This document shows, piece by piece, positions 8,326 to 16,231 of a stretch of DNA of 64,000 nucleotides (positions are counted from its first letter, which is position 1; every line of letters begins with the position of its first letter). Position numbers and translations under genes: made by a program. The DNA is from Tumebacillus flagellatus (GTDB lineage: Bacteria > Bacillota > Bacilli > Tumebacillales > Tumebacillaceae). Under the pieces are notes generated by a model. The model was not told the DNA's origin. It worked only from the letters and a program-made list of their open reading frames with translations, and did no database searches. The stretch is taken from positions 1 through 64,000 of the forward strand of contig NZ_JMIR01000012.1 of assembly GCF_000714935.1 (NCBI RefSeq), in the 5' to 3' direction.

Positions 8326-8518
8326 CCTGAAACTCCTCCTCTCAAACGAAGACCTGCTTTCACTTCCCGACGACTCACGGTAAGTCGAATTCGACCCAGC
8401 CTCGCTCGACGCAGAGCAAGCCTGATTCCGCTTTGGACGATACGCTTGTCCCGCCCTATCCTGAGAGTGCGTATACGACACCCACCAGGACCGGTCCCCA
8501 AACGAGGGGAACTACCAT
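8326..8518. promoter_or_regulatory. Divergent control region, comK-like / sigma gene
   Basis: This 193-nt gap contains the ribosome sites of both divergent genes (AGAGGAGGAG reading left near 8331-8340, GAGGGGAAC reading right near 8505-8513). It also holds a short palindrome-like GTCGAATTCGACC at 8384-8396. I cannot place promoters with confidence. Confidence 0.4.
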
Positions 8519-9046
8519 ATGATCGACCGCTGGACACCGATCGTGCTGCAAGCCCAAGCCCAAGACCCGATCGCCACGCAACAGCTGATCGAGGAATTCA
8601 CCAACTTGATTCACTCCGCCGTCGCGAGTTTCCGTCCGCAACGGGACTTGCGTGCCGATCTCGTGCAGGAATCCTACCTCGGCTTCCTGCGCGCCATCCA
8701 TTCCTACGACCCAACGCTCGGCTTTTCGTTTGCCGCCCACGCCAAGTCCCAAACCCGCGCCGCCGTCTGGCACTTCCTGCGCGTCAAAAAAAGAACCCGC
8801 CTCCGTGAAGAAATCTGCTTCGACGACATCGCGCCGCCCGCCCTGTCCGCCGACTTCTCCCGGCTGGAATGGCGCGAGATGCTCGCCACCCTCTCCGACC
8901 GCGAAGCCCTCGCCGTTGAGCGCTTGTTCAAAGACGGCTGCTCGATGAGCGAACTGGCGCGTCTCGAAGGCGTACACCCCGACACAGCACGGACTTGGAA
9001 GAAACGCGCCTTGCAAAAACTCAAAGCACAACTCTGTCGGAGCTAA
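8519..9046 (+). CDS. Small sigma-70 family RNA polymerase sigma factor
   Basis: This 175-aa protein has region 2 (about residues 20-95; DLVQESYLGFLRAIHSYDP, then FAAHAKSQTRAAVWHFLR for -10 recognition and melting) and region 4 (about residues 120-170; LSDREALAVERL and a helix-turn-helix CSMSELARLEGVHPDTARTWKKRAL). Region 3 is essentially missing, as in ECF, ComX and SigH-like small sigmas. No anti-sigma gene is adjacent. Being divergent to a ComK-like gene, a role in competence or a related developmental choice is an inference. Confidence 0.8.
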   Translation: MIDRWTPIVLQAQAQDPIATQQLIEEFTNLIHSAVASFRPQRDLRADLVQESYLGFLRAIHSYDPTLGFSFAAHAKSQTRAAVWHFLRVKKRTRLREEICFDDIAPPALSADFSRLEWREMLATLSDREALAVERLFKDGCSMSELARLEGVHPDTARTWKKRALQKLKAQLCRS

Positions 9047-9089
9047 TACAACCAGATTCCCGCCCCGCCCGTCAAGGGTGCAAGAGATT

Positions 9090-9173
9090 GCAAACTCTCG
9101 CACACATCCGCAAACTTCTGCATGGTTTTGCACCGTTTCGCGCACTTCGGCAAACCTTCTCAAACTCTTGCAC
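9090..9173. repeat. Cluster of GCAAACTYTYGCAC-type repeats
   Basis: Similar 13-14-nt words occur at 9090-9103, 9110-9123 and 9160-9173, with a related CAAACCTTCTCA at 9151-9162 and inverse-looking TTTGCACC at 9127-9134. They lie 40-130 nt after the sigma gene and outside any gene. They could be protein-binding sites or a decayed palindromic element. Confidence 0.4.
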
Positions 9174-9193
9174 TCTATTGTAAGAACTCGCAA

Positions 9194-9228
9194 CAAAAAA
9201 GACCCGCGTCCATCACGGACCGGGTCTC
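9194..9228 (-). terminator. Terminator of fabZ
   Basis: GACCCG...CGGGTC (9201-9206 with 9221-9226), with an inner GTCC/GGAC pair, is followed on the minus strand by a T-run (A-run 9195-9200 on plus). It is 14 nt past the fabZ stop. It may also end the opposite sigma transcript. Confidence 0.85.
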
Positions 9229-9241
9229 TTTCTTGCCAAAC

Positions 9242-9673
9242 TTATTTCTGATCGACGAACGCGAACATCAATTCCGCTTCGCACACCACGTTGCCGTCGA
9301 CCGTCGCCACGCCCTTGCCTTTGCCGATCGCCCCCTTCATGCGGGTGATCTCCACTTCCATGCGCAGCACGTCGCCGGGGCGGACTTGTCCGCGGAACCG
9401 GCAAGCGTCGATGCCGGCAAACAGCGCGAGGCGGCCTTGGTTCTCCGGCTTGGAGAGCATCGCCACGCCGCCGACTTGCGCCATCGCCTCGACGATCAGC
9501 ACGCCCGGCATCACCGGGAAGCCCGGGAAGTGGCCTTGGAAGAACGGCTCGTTGATCGTTACGTTCTTCACCCCGATCGCTTTCTCACCGATCACGACCT
9601 CTTCGATGCGGTCAACCAGCAAAAACGGATAGCGGTGCGGCAACACCGATTGAATTTCATCAATGTTCATCAT
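9242..9673 (-). CDS. fabZ: 3-hydroxyacyl-ACP dehydratase FabZ
   Basis: This 143-aa protein dehydrates 3-hydroxyacyl-ACP to trans-2-enoyl-ACP in type II fatty acid synthesis. The hot-dog fold signature is intact: [13 protein letters not shown] at the N terminus, catalytic His48 in [11 protein letters not shown], and Glu62 in LIVEAMAQ. Length is typical. The gene lies downstream of flhP in the mbl-flhO-flhP-fabZ order of B. subtilis (ywpB), here with one extra gene inserted before it. Confidence 0.95.
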   Translation of the reverse strand: MMNIDEIQSVLPHRYPFLLVDRIEEVVIGEKAIGVKNVTINEPFFQGHFPGFPVMPGVLIVEAMAQVGGVAMLSKPENQGRLALFAGIDACRFRGQVRPGDVLRMEVEITRMKGAIGKGKGVATVDGNVVCEAELMFAFVDQK

Positions 9674-9820
9674 GGGAAGTCACGTCCTCCTCTGTCCTTG
9701 GGCAGAACACAATTTCTATTAGCATACCAAATTTTACTGCCGCCCGCCATTCTGCATAGGGGTCCTGCCCCGCACACATACTACAGACACCTTCCGCAGG
9801 CCGGCCGGCACGGAAGTTTA
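9674..9820. other. Intergenic DNA with a GC-rich hairpin
   Basis: CTTCCG (9791-9796) pairs with CGGAAG (9811-9816) around a CCGGCCGG core. No gene is seen. The fabZ promoter presumably lies near 9700-9780 but I cannot mark it confidently. Confidence 0.4.
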
Positions 9821-9823
9821 TAT

Positions 9824-9868
9824 AAAAAGCACCTCGCCCCGCCGCTTGACGGGAAGAGGTGCTTTTTA
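9824..9868 (-). terminator. Terminator of the phosphatidyltransferase gene
   Basis: AAAAAGCACCTC and GAGGTGCTTTTT form a long stem with an internal GC-rich loop. It overlaps the end of the gene at 9866 and can work in both directions. Confidence 0.85.
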
Positions 9869-10384
9869 TTTGACGTTGAGCGCTCGGAAACGTTGCAAGT
9901 AGACAATCGAAGTACCGAAAGCCACGACAAGAACTCCCCACAACAACAACTCCGCATGCGGCCAGCGCAACAGCAACGCCACGAGCGCGAGGTACATCAG
10001 CACCGTCGTTGCTTTGCCCCAAAACATCGCCGGCACGGTTTTCTTGCCCCGCGAGACCCAGAACAGGCTCGTGAGGATCATGCCGGCTTCGCGCACGACC
10101 AACAGCGCCGTCGCCCACCAAGAGACCCGCTCGTCGATCACCAGCGAGAGAATCACCGCCAGCATCATCAGCTTGTCGGCGAGCGGGTCGAGCATCGAAC
10201 CGAGTTCCGTCACCCAACCGAACTTGCGGGCGAGATACCCGTCGACGATGTCGGTCAATCCGGCGAGCGTCAGCACCAGCAGCGCATACAGCATGTTGTA
10301 CGGAGAGTCCGAAAAAAAGACGATGCCATAGACCGGGATGCACCCAAATCTCAGCATCGTCAACAGGTTCGGAAGATTCAGCAT
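9866..10384 (-). CDS. CDP-alcohol phosphatidyltransferase (PgsA-like)
   Basis: This 172-aa membrane enzyme swaps CMP of a CDP-lipid for an alcohol. The class I motif D-G-x2-A-R-x8-G-x3-D-x3-D is complete (DGYLARKFGWVTELGSMLDPLADK spans it, about residues 48-71). The N terminus (LNLPNLLTMLRFG) resembles phosphatidylglycerophosphate synthases, which use glycerol 3-phosphate. Four to five hydrophobic segments follow. It starts 7 nt after flhP and is probably co-transcribed with it. It is a little shorter than typical PgsA, so a paralogue with another alcohol is possible. Confidence 0.8.
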   Translation of the reverse strand: MLNLPNLLTMLRFGCIPVYGIVFFSDSPYNMLYALLVLTLAGLTDIVDGYLARKFGWVTELGSMLDPLADKLMMLAVILSLVIDERVSWWATALLVVREAGMILTSLFWVSRGKKTVPAMFWGKATTVLMYLALVALLLRWPHAELLLWGVLVVAFGTSIVYLQRFRALNVK

Positions 10385-10391
10385 CCAGAAC

Positions 10392-11240
10392 CTACGCCCG
10401 CAGGTTGTTGGCGATGCCCATCATCTGATCGGTTGTCGTCAAAGCGCGTGCGTTCATCGAATACGCGCGCTGTGCCACGATCATTTCCGTCATCTGCTGG
10501 GACATATCGACGTTCGACATTTCCAACGCCCGCTGTTGCAAGGAGGAGTGACGAACCCCTCCAATCACAGTTCCGTTTGCTTGCACGTCTTGGGGGTTAT
10601 ACCCCGTAACCAAACGGTAGAGGTTGCCGCCCGCTTCCGCCAAGTTCGCTTCCGGGTGCGCAATGCGCGTCACTTCAAGTTGTCCGAGGTTCTCATACGT
10701 CGTGCCGACGTCCGGCGAACTCGGCAGGGCGGTCAGGTTTCCGTCTTGGTCGATCTTGAGCGAGGCCGCGTCATAGCCGGTCAGCTTGATCGGCTGGTTG
10801 TTCGTGTCGAGCACCGGGTTGCCGTCCGCCGTGACCAAGTACTGATCGGTCCCCACCGTGCCGACTTTGAACGAGCCGTCACGGGTGTACGATTCAAACG
10901 CTTGCCCCGACTTGTCATACGCGCGGATCTTGAAAAACCCGTCGCCCGAAATCGCGACATCGAGCGGGCTTTCGGTGGTTTGCACACTGCCTTGCGCAAA
11001 CGACGTCGTCGAGCCGACGGCGAGCACACCGGCCCCGATGCGCAGACCCGCCGTCGTCAAGCGTCCGGGCAGGGCTTGCACGTCGTCCTTCTGGGTCAGC
11101 GCGCTGTAGAACATGTCTTTGAACTTCACGTCTTCCGTTTTGTAGCCGGTCGTGTTCAAGTTGGCCAAGTTCCGCCCGAGGATGTCAAGCTGCGACTGCA
11201 TCGCCGACATTCCGTGCGCCGAGGTCCACAACGATCTCAT
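10392..11240 (-). CDS. flhP: Flagellar basal-body rod/hook protein FlhP
   Basis: This 282-aa FlgG-family protein has the N-terminal flagellar rod motif (LDILGRNLANLNTTGYK, with the NxANxxTTG core), a central D1/beta domain (ISGDGFFKI, YTRDGSF) and the C-terminal helix (LEMSNVDMSQQMTEMIVAQRAY). Such proteins assemble into the axial rod or hook outside the membrane without a signal peptide. Its place after mbl and flhO matches B. subtilis flhP. The ATG at 11240 has AGAAGGTG upstream and lies 16 nt after the flhO stop. Confidence 0.9.
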   Translation of the reverse strand: MRSLWTSAHGMSAMQSQLDILGRNLANLNTTGYKTEDVKFKDMFYSALTQKDDVQALPGRLTTAGLRIGAGVLAVGSTTSFAQGSVQTTESPLDVAISGDGFFKIRAYDKSGQAFESYTRDGSFKVGTVGTDQYLVTADGNPVLDTNNQPIKLTGYDAASLKIDQDGNLTALPSSPDVGTTYENLGQLEVTRIAHPEANLAEAGGNLYRLVTGYNPQDVQANGTVIGGVRHSSLQQRALEMSNVDMSQQMTEMIVAQRAYSMNARALTTTDQMMGIANNLRA

Positions 11241-11256
11241 CCCTTACACCTTCTTC

Positions 11257-12114
11257 CTAGGTGAGACGGCCGATGGAGACTGCCTTCTCCAACGAGCCGT
11301 CCAACGTCTTGATCATGCGGGAGTTGGCTTCGTAGCTGCGCATCACTTGGATCATCGACACCATCGACGACGCCATGTCCACGTTTGACTGCTCCAACTG
11401 CTTCGAAACCATCTGCGAAGAGAGCTGTCCGTACTGGGCGTTGTCGGTGATCACGGTGCCGCCTTGGTACAGCGTGTCGCCGTACTTCTCCAGTTTGTTG
11501 CTGTCTTGGAGGTAGACGATTCCTTCGGCGTTGGTGCTGCCCCGAAGCGCCTGCGGAATCTGATACGCACGGCCGGTTGCGTCCGTCACGGCGTACGCGC
11601 CGTCCGACCCCACTTGGATGCGGGCGTCGTTGACAGCGTTGTGCGTCTGCGAGTTGACCGGAAGCACATAGTTGCCGCCGGAATCTACGAGGAAGTTGGT
11701 GCCCGGCTCGACTTGGAAATCACCGTCGCGCGTATACATGACTTTGCCGGAGTTGCGCTCCAGCACCGGGAAGAACGCGCGGCGGAAGTCGTTCGAGTCG
11801 GTCGGCGGCGAGTCGATGATCGCGCGGGCATGAGGGTTGTCCGAAGCAACCAGCTGGCCTTGCACGAATCGCGGGACGACTTCTTCGACGAACGCGCCGT
11901 TGTTCAACGTGCCGATCTTGCGGTTGTTGCCGCCGGGACCGCCGGTCAACGTGTCGTTCATGCGGTAGAGCAACTCGTCGGGAAACGAGCGGACGACGCT
12001 CGTGTCGCCCTTATACCCAACGGTGTTGGCGTTGGAGATGTTGTTGGACAAAACCTCTTGCATGCGCTCGTTGGAGTGCATGCCCGACTGCGCGATATAC
12101 AGGCCGCGAATCAT
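11257..12114 (-). CDS. flhO: Flagellar basal-body rod/hook protein FlhO
   Basis: This 285-aa paralogue of the next gene has the N-terminal motif MQEVLSNNISNANTVGYKG, a central MYTRDGDFQV strand and the C-terminal EQSNVDMASSMVSMIQVMRSYE helix. It is inferred to form part of the proximal rod with FlhP. GGGAGGA precedes the ATG. The gene follows mbl by 37 nt, in the same order as in B. subtilis. Confidence 0.9.
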   Translation of the reverse strand: MIRGLYIAQSGMHSNERMQEVLSNNISNANTVGYKGDTSVVRSFPDELLYRMNDTLTGGPGGNNRKIGTLNNGAFVEEVVPRFVQGQLVASDNPHARAIIDSPPTDSNDFRRAFFPVLERNSGKVMYTRDGDFQVEPGTNFLVDSGGNYVLPVNSQTHNAVNDARIQVGSDGAYAVTDATGRAYQIPQALRGSTNAEGIVYLQDSNKLEKYGDTLYQGGTVITDNAQYGQLSSQMVSKQLEQSNVDMASSMVSMIQVMRSYEANSRMIKTLDGSLEKAVSIGRLT

Positions 12115-12151
12115 AGCTCAGTTCCTCCCTCGTAGAGACTGCAAATCACAC

Positions 12152-13183
12152 TCAAACCTGGACGACGTTGCTGGTGGTTTTCTTATTCAGAAGCGACCGG
12201 GAGACTTTGTTGAGGTTGTCCAGCGCGATGCCCGTGCCCTTGACCACGCAAAACAGCGGGTCGTGCGCGATGTGCACCGGCACCAGCAACTCTTGCTGCA
12301 ACAAGCGGTCCAGCCCGTGCAACAGGGCGCCGCCTCCGGTCAACACGATTCCTTTGTCAAAAATATCGGCTGCCAACTCCGGCGGGGTCTGCTCCAACAC
12401 GCTCTTCGTCGCGGCGACGATCAGATCGACCGTCTCCTGCAACGCCTCGCGCATCTCTTCCGATTCTACCGTCACCGTTTTCGGCAAACCGCTGATCATG
12501 TCGCGGCCGCGAATGTCCAACTTCTCATGGCGGGCATGCGGGAACACCGAGGCGACCCTGATCTTGATCTCTTCTGCCGTACGCTCACCGATCAACAGGG
12601 AATGCTCTTTGCGAATATGGCGAATGATCGCTTCGTCGAACTTGTCCCCCGCGACGCGAATCGAATTGGCGGTGACCACATCTCCGAGCGACAGAACTGC
12701 TACGTCGGTCGTGCCTCCGCCAATGTCGACCACCATGCTGCCGGACGGTTCAAAAATGTCGAGTCCGGCCCCGATCGCGGCTGCTTTCGGTTCTGAAATC
12801 AGATAGACCTGCTTCGCACCCGTTCGCTCCGCCGCTTCGATGACCGCTTTCTGCTCGACCGACGTAATGCCGGACGGCACGCAGATCATCACGCGCGGAC
12901 GCTTGAACGGACTTTTGCCGATCGACTTGTTGATAAAATGGCGAAGCATGATCTCTGTAGTATCAAAGTCGGCGATGACGCCTTCACGCAGCGGCCGGGT
13001 TGCCACGATGTGCCCCGGCGTACGTCCAAGCATCCGACGCGCCTCTTCGCCGACTGCCACAACTTTTTTGGATAGCGAATCGATGGCCACCACGGACGGC
13101 TCATCGAGCACGATGCCTTTCCCCTTGACATGGACTAACACGTTCGCCGTGCCTAAGTCCACGCCGATGTCAATTCCGAACAT
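12152..13183 (-). CDS. mbl: Rod-shape-determining actin-like protein Mbl
   Basis: This 343-aa MreB-family protein polymerises with ATP under the membrane and guides lateral wall synthesis. Seen in sequence are phosphate-1 (DIGVDLGTANVLV), phosphate-2 (VVDIGGGTTDVAVLSLG) and the adenosine loop (GIVLTGGGALLHGLD). It follows spoIIID and precedes flhO, which identifies it as Mbl rather than MreB or MreBH. Length is standard. Confidence 0.95.
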   Translation of the reverse strand: MFGIDIGVDLGTANVLVHVKGKGIVLDEPSVVAIDSLSKKVVAVGEEARRMLGRTPGHIVATRPLREGVIADFDTTEIMLRHFINKSIGKSPFKRPRVMICVPSGITSVEQKAVIEAAERTGAKQVYLISEPKAAAIGAGLDIFEPSGSMVVDIGGGTTDVAVLSLGDVVTANSIRVAGDKFDEAIIRHIRKEHSLLIGERTAEEIKIRVASVFPHARHEKLDIRGRDMISGLPKTVTVESEEMREALQETVDLIVAATKSVLEQTPPELAADIFDKGIVLTGGGALLHGLDRLLQQELLVPVHIAHDPLFCVVKGTGIALDNLNKVSRSLLNKKTTSNVVQV

Positions 13184-13296
13184 GTTCGAAAGATCCTCCC
13201 TTAGCCCCGTTGCATTTGTACAAATTAAGAAGCGAAGTCTCAGCTCGGGTACGCCGCTGAAGGGCTAAGTAGATGAGATTCCGCTCTCTAGAAGTT

Positions 13297-13605
13297 CTAC
13301 AGCGGCGCGGAAACTCCTCTTTCCACATGCAGGTTTTTCGCCATTTTTCGCTTGGTTTCGTCTTTGCGGTATTTCTTTTTCGTCGCCTCTCCTCCCCGCA
13401 GATGGCGGATCGATTTGTGGTATTCGAGGATCTCCTTCACTCGGTTTGCGAGATCCGGATTGATTTCCGGCAAACGCTCTGTCAGGTCTTTGTGAACCGT
13501 GCTTTTGGAGACCCCAAACTCTCGGGCGATCGTTCGGACCGTGTTTTTGGTCTCCACGATGTATTCGCCGATTTTTAGGGTGCGTTCTTTGATGTAATCG
13601 TGCAT
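13297..13605 (-). CDS. spoIIID: Sporulation transcriptional regulator SpoIIID
   Basis: This 102-aa DNA-binding protein tunes SigE- and SigK-dependent genes in the mother cell. The start is ATG 13605 (MHDYIKERTLKIG), preceded by GGGGAGGCG; the frame runs further upstream but not with SpoIIID-like sequence. The helix-turn-helix is at about residues 20-42 (TVRTIAREFGVSKSTVHKDL), followed by the basic C-terminal recognition helix (KEILEYHKSIRHLRGG). It is slightly longer than the 93-aa B. subtilis protein because of a basic tail. Confidence 0.95.
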   Translation of the reverse strand: MHDYIKERTLKIGEYIVETKNTVRTIAREFGVSKSTVHKDLTERLPEINPDLANRVKEILEYHKSIRHLRGGEATKKKYRKDETKRKMAKNLHVERGVSAPL

Positions 13606-13754
13606 TCCCTTCGCCTCCCCATGTTCATCGGATTGTCTGATACATGTATATGAGGAGGGGTACACCATATTCCAAAATTGAGGTTTGACAAGCCCTGACA
13701 GGCGTTTTTCGCCAAATATCTCTCTCTATCTCTCCCTAGCATTTTTTTATTGAG
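13606..13754. other. Intergenic region upstream of spoIIID
   Basis: This AT-rich spacer presumably carries the spoIIID promoter. No hexamer pair is clear enough to mark. Confidence 0.4.
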
Positions 13755-13796
13755 GCAAAAAAACCGCCTCTCACGCGGGGGTGAGAAGCGGTTTCG
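13754..13796 (-). terminator. Terminator of spoIIQ
   Basis: The hairpin AAACCGC-CT-CTCAC / GTGAG-AA-GCGGTTT (13761-13793) is followed on the minus strand by a run of T. It is 12 nt after the spoIIQ stop. Confidence 0.88.
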
Positions 13797-13807
13797 GAAG
13801 TTTGCGG

Positions 13808-14764
13808 TTACTGCACCGAGTCGGTTGCGCCGTCCGTTTTTTCAGCCGGAGCTTGGGTTTGCCCGCCGGTGGAAGAGGAAGCGTCAGGCGCTTTCTTCTC
13901 GGCCGGAGCGGTTGCGTCGGCCGGAGTCGTGGAAGTGCTGGACGTTTTGCCCGCGTCTCCGGTGGTCGCTTTGCTTGCGTCGGTGCCGGACGTTGCGTTG
14001 CCGGACGTTGCAGCGGATTGCTCGCTGTCGGTGTGAGTGGTTTTCGCGTTGTCCATCTTCGGCTTCTTCGGAAGGACGGTGTTCGGGTCGACCGGTTTGC
14101 CGTCTTTGCGCAGTTCGAAGTGCAGGTGGTTTTTCTCGTCTTTCTCCAGACGGTTGTTGCCGGTCTTCGCGATCGGCTGTCCGGCGAGGACTTGCGCGCC
14201 TTTTTGCACATCCACATTCGAGAGCGACGCGTAGTAGGTGGTGTAGCCGCCGTCGTGTTGGATCTCGACGGTTTGACCCATCAGCGGGTCTTCGGTCACG
14301 GAGAGGACGGTGCCTTTCGCCGCGGCGATGACGGTGAACGGCTGGTCGTTTTTCAGACCGAGGTTGACGCCTTGGTTCGGGATGAAGCTGTTTTCGTAGG
14401 AGATGAGCGAAGCGGCTTTTTCATCGTCCGACGCGTCCTCGCGGTAGAAGTCCATCGAGACCATCGCGTCGTCGCCGCCTTCGCCGACCGGCCATTGGAA
14501 GGTCGGAGCGGTGTTCGCCGGAGTTGCGTCGGTGTTGTTCGGGATTGCCGGACCGGATACTTTGCTCGGAGTTTCCGTCGTTTTGTTCACATCGTACGGC
14601 GACGCATCTTGGGATTTGGCGTACATCAAACCAACGATGAGGACAGATGCTGCGAGGTAGATAACCGGGAACGTCCAGCGCTTGGCAAAAAACGAAGACT
14701 TGGCAGATTTGTTCGTTTCTTGCGCTTTGTCTTGCAGGTTTTTGTTTTCTTGGTTGTTGTTCAT
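13808..14764 (-). CDS. spoIIQ: Stage II sporulation protein SpoIIQ (degenerate LytM/M23)
   Basis: This 318-aa forespore protein spans the membrane once (about residues 30-48) and exposes a LytM domain that docks with SpoIIIAH during engulfment. ATG 14764 is used because GAGGTG sits 6 nt before it. The LytM domain (about residues 115-225) keeps the second zinc motif HLHFEL, but the first motif reads NQGVNLGL, so the usual His and Asp ligands are replaced by Asn. This is as in catalytically dead Bacillus SpoIIQ. The last ~90 residues are a Ser/Thr/Ala/Gly-rich low-complexity tail. It sits between spoIID and spoIIID as in B. subtilis. Confidence 0.92.
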   Translation of the reverse strand: MNNNQENKNLQDKAQETNKSAKSSFFAKRWTFPVIYLAASVLIVGLMYAKSQDASPYDVNKTTETPSKVSGPAIPNNTDATPANTAPTFQWPVGEGGDDAMVSMDFYREDASDDEKAASLISYENSFIPNQGVNLGLKNDQPFTVIAAAKGTVLSVTEDPLMGQTVEIQHDGGYTTYYASLSNVDVQKGAQVLAGQPIAKTGNNRLEKDEKNHLHFELRKDGKPVDPNTVLPKKPKMDNAKTTHTDSEQSAATSGNATSGTDASKATTGDAGKTSSTSTTPADATAPAEKKAPDASSSTGGQTQAPAEKTDGATDSVQ

Positions 14765-14858
14765 ATCAATCACCTCAGTAGGACATTCTCACCCGATCAT
14801 GAGATTGCTAAACATGTCCCTGCTGAGATTTTGATAAAAAAACAATCTGTTGCGCATA

Positions 14859-15875
14859 CTACCCTTTTTTGACGAGGTCCTTGGCGTTGCCGAATTGGAC
14901 GCCTTGGTAGTAATGAAGCAGGATCTGGTCGTACGTCTTGCCTTCCTTCGCCATGCCGTCCGCGCCGTACTGCGAGAGCCCGACGTCGTGTCCGTAGCCT
15001 TGCGTGTGGAAGGAGATCGTGTTCTTGGCTTTGTCGACGTCCCATGTAAACATCGTGGAGCGCAGGCCGAGCAGCTTGCGGAAGTCGGGGCCGTTGAAGA
15101 CTTTGTCGCCGACTTTGATTTTTTTGATGTGGTCGGCGGCGGAGCGCTCGACGGGGATGATCAGTTGGGTCAGCGTCGAGGCGGGGAGTGCGGTGATGCC
15201 GAGTTTCTGGCTGAATTCGGAGAGCGGCAAGGTGAGTTCGCCGTTGTACTTTTCCGATTTCAAGTCCCAAGGGGAGTCGACGGAGCGCAGGTAGGGGATG
15301 ACGTTGCCCCAGTAGTCTTCGGAGTTTTCCGTCTTGCCGCTGGAGGTGGAGAAGAACAGCGCTTCGATCGGTTTGCCTTCATAGAGCAGGACTTTGCCCT
15401 TGGTGGCGTTGACGGCGTTGTTGATTTTGGAGATGTTCTTGGGGTAGTTGAGCATACCCCAGGTTTGTTGAAGTTTCTCGTCGGTGGAGTAGGCTTGGCC
15501 GTCGTTGTGGTCGTCGCTGACGTCCGCCCCCTCGGGCGTTTTGGTCCCGGCGGCGAGTCGGCGGACGATGTAGGTGCGGGCGGCGACGGCTTGGGCTTTG
15601 AGGGCTTCGTCTTGGAACGCGATCGGCATCTCGGCGGCGACGACGCCGCGCACGTACTTTTCGAGCGACATCGGGACGATTTTGTCTTGGCTCTTGAGGT
15701 AGACTTTGATCTCGATGTCGTCTTGGTTGTCCAATTCCACGAGGGACGGCGAGGTGGAGGAGTCGTGTGCAGACCCCGAAGGCCAGATCGCAACCAAAGC
15801 CGACGGGATGAGGACGGTTGCCGTGATCAGAGCGACGATGAGCAGCGGGATGAGGAGCCAGGTCTTTTTGTTCAT
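14859..15875 (-). CDS. spoIID: Stage II sporulation protein SpoIID (lytic transglycosylase)
   Basis: This 338-aa protein is part of the SpoIIDMP peptidoglycan machine that drives engulfment from the mother-cell side. One N-terminal membrane segment (about residues 6-30) precedes the SpoIID catalytic domain: the EKYVRGVVAAEMP motif with a likely catalytic Glu, LKAQAVAARTY, FFSTSSGKTENSEDYWG, and the C-terminal GYGHDVGLSQYGADGMA. Murein-denuding transglycosylase activity is known for the family. GGAGG lies upstream. The gene has a SigE-type promoter. Part of its 5' end recurs at 18331-18429 and an internal piece at 22253-22294. Confidence 0.94.
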   Translation of the reverse strand: MNKKTWLLIPLLIVALITATVLIPSALVAIWPSGSAHDSSTSPSLVELDNQDDIEIKVYLKSQDKIVPMSLEKYVRGVVAAEMPIAFQDEALKAQAVAARTYIVRRLAAGTKTPEGADVSDDHNDGQAYSTDEKLQQTWGMLNYPKNISKINNAVNATKGKVLLYEGKPIEALFFSTSSGKTENSEDYWGNVIPYLRSVDSPWDLKSEKYNGELTLPLSEFSQKLGITALPASTLTQLIIPVERSAADHIKKIKVGDKVFNGPDFRKLLGLRSTMFTWDVDKAKNTISFHTQGYGHDVGLSQYGADGMAKEGKTYDQILLHYYQGVQFGNAKDLVKKG

Positions 15876-15912
15876 GGGAAAGATGATCCTCCATTCTCAG
15901 AGTGTCTAGTGA

Positions 15913-15941
15913 AGTGTATGAGAGAGTGGGAGGGGTTATGA
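15913..15941 (-). promoter_or_regulatory. SigE-type promoter of spoIID
   Basis: On the minus strand TCATAAC (15935-15941) is followed after 14 bp by CATACACT (15913-15920). This fits the SigE pattern KMATATT-N14-CATACANT in spacing and in the whole -10 box. It is 38 nt from the start codon. Confidence 0.75.
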
Positions 15942-15960
15942 GTGGTTGGGAGGGGATGAC

Positions 15961-15991
15961 AAGGACTGTCCGAATTTTACGGACAGTCCTT
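15961..15991. repeat. Perfect 12-bp inverted repeat
   Basis: AAGGACTGTCCG (15961-15972) and CGGACAGTCCTT (15980-15991) are exact reverse complements around AATTTTA. No long T-run follows on either side. It sits 20 nt upstream of the spoIID -35 box, at the edge of the accessory island. Confidence 0.8.
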
Positions 15992-16231
15992 CGAGACACT
16001 ACAACTACCCGTAGTTTTATAAATTCTCCTTGCTGAACGGTTTTGTATTTTTTATACTTTTTTGATAAAACCCCAGAAACCACTTAAAGTGCGAAATGAC
16101 GAGTATCTCGGCGGAATATGGTGAAATTTACCTCCCCTTGTTCTATTTTTCATGCCACTCGACTTGAAATAATCACCTAAAAAACATATATTTTACTTCT
16201 AGTCATAAAAATAATAAAGGTGTTTTGTAAC
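15992..16231 (+). promoter_or_regulatory. AT-rich upstream region with promoter of the 16232 gene
   Basis: TTGAAA (16164-16169) and TATATT (16187-16192) are 17 bp apart and 40 nt before the start codon, a good SigA-type match. The remainder is AT-rich without other recognisable signals. Base composition drops sharply from that of spoIID. Confidence 0.65.

Noticed and set aside
8326-8481. Upstream extension of the ComK-like protein to GTG 8481
   Set aside because: It adds Ser/Arg-rich residues unlike ComK and lacks a ribosome site, whereas TTG 8325 has AGAGGAGGAG.
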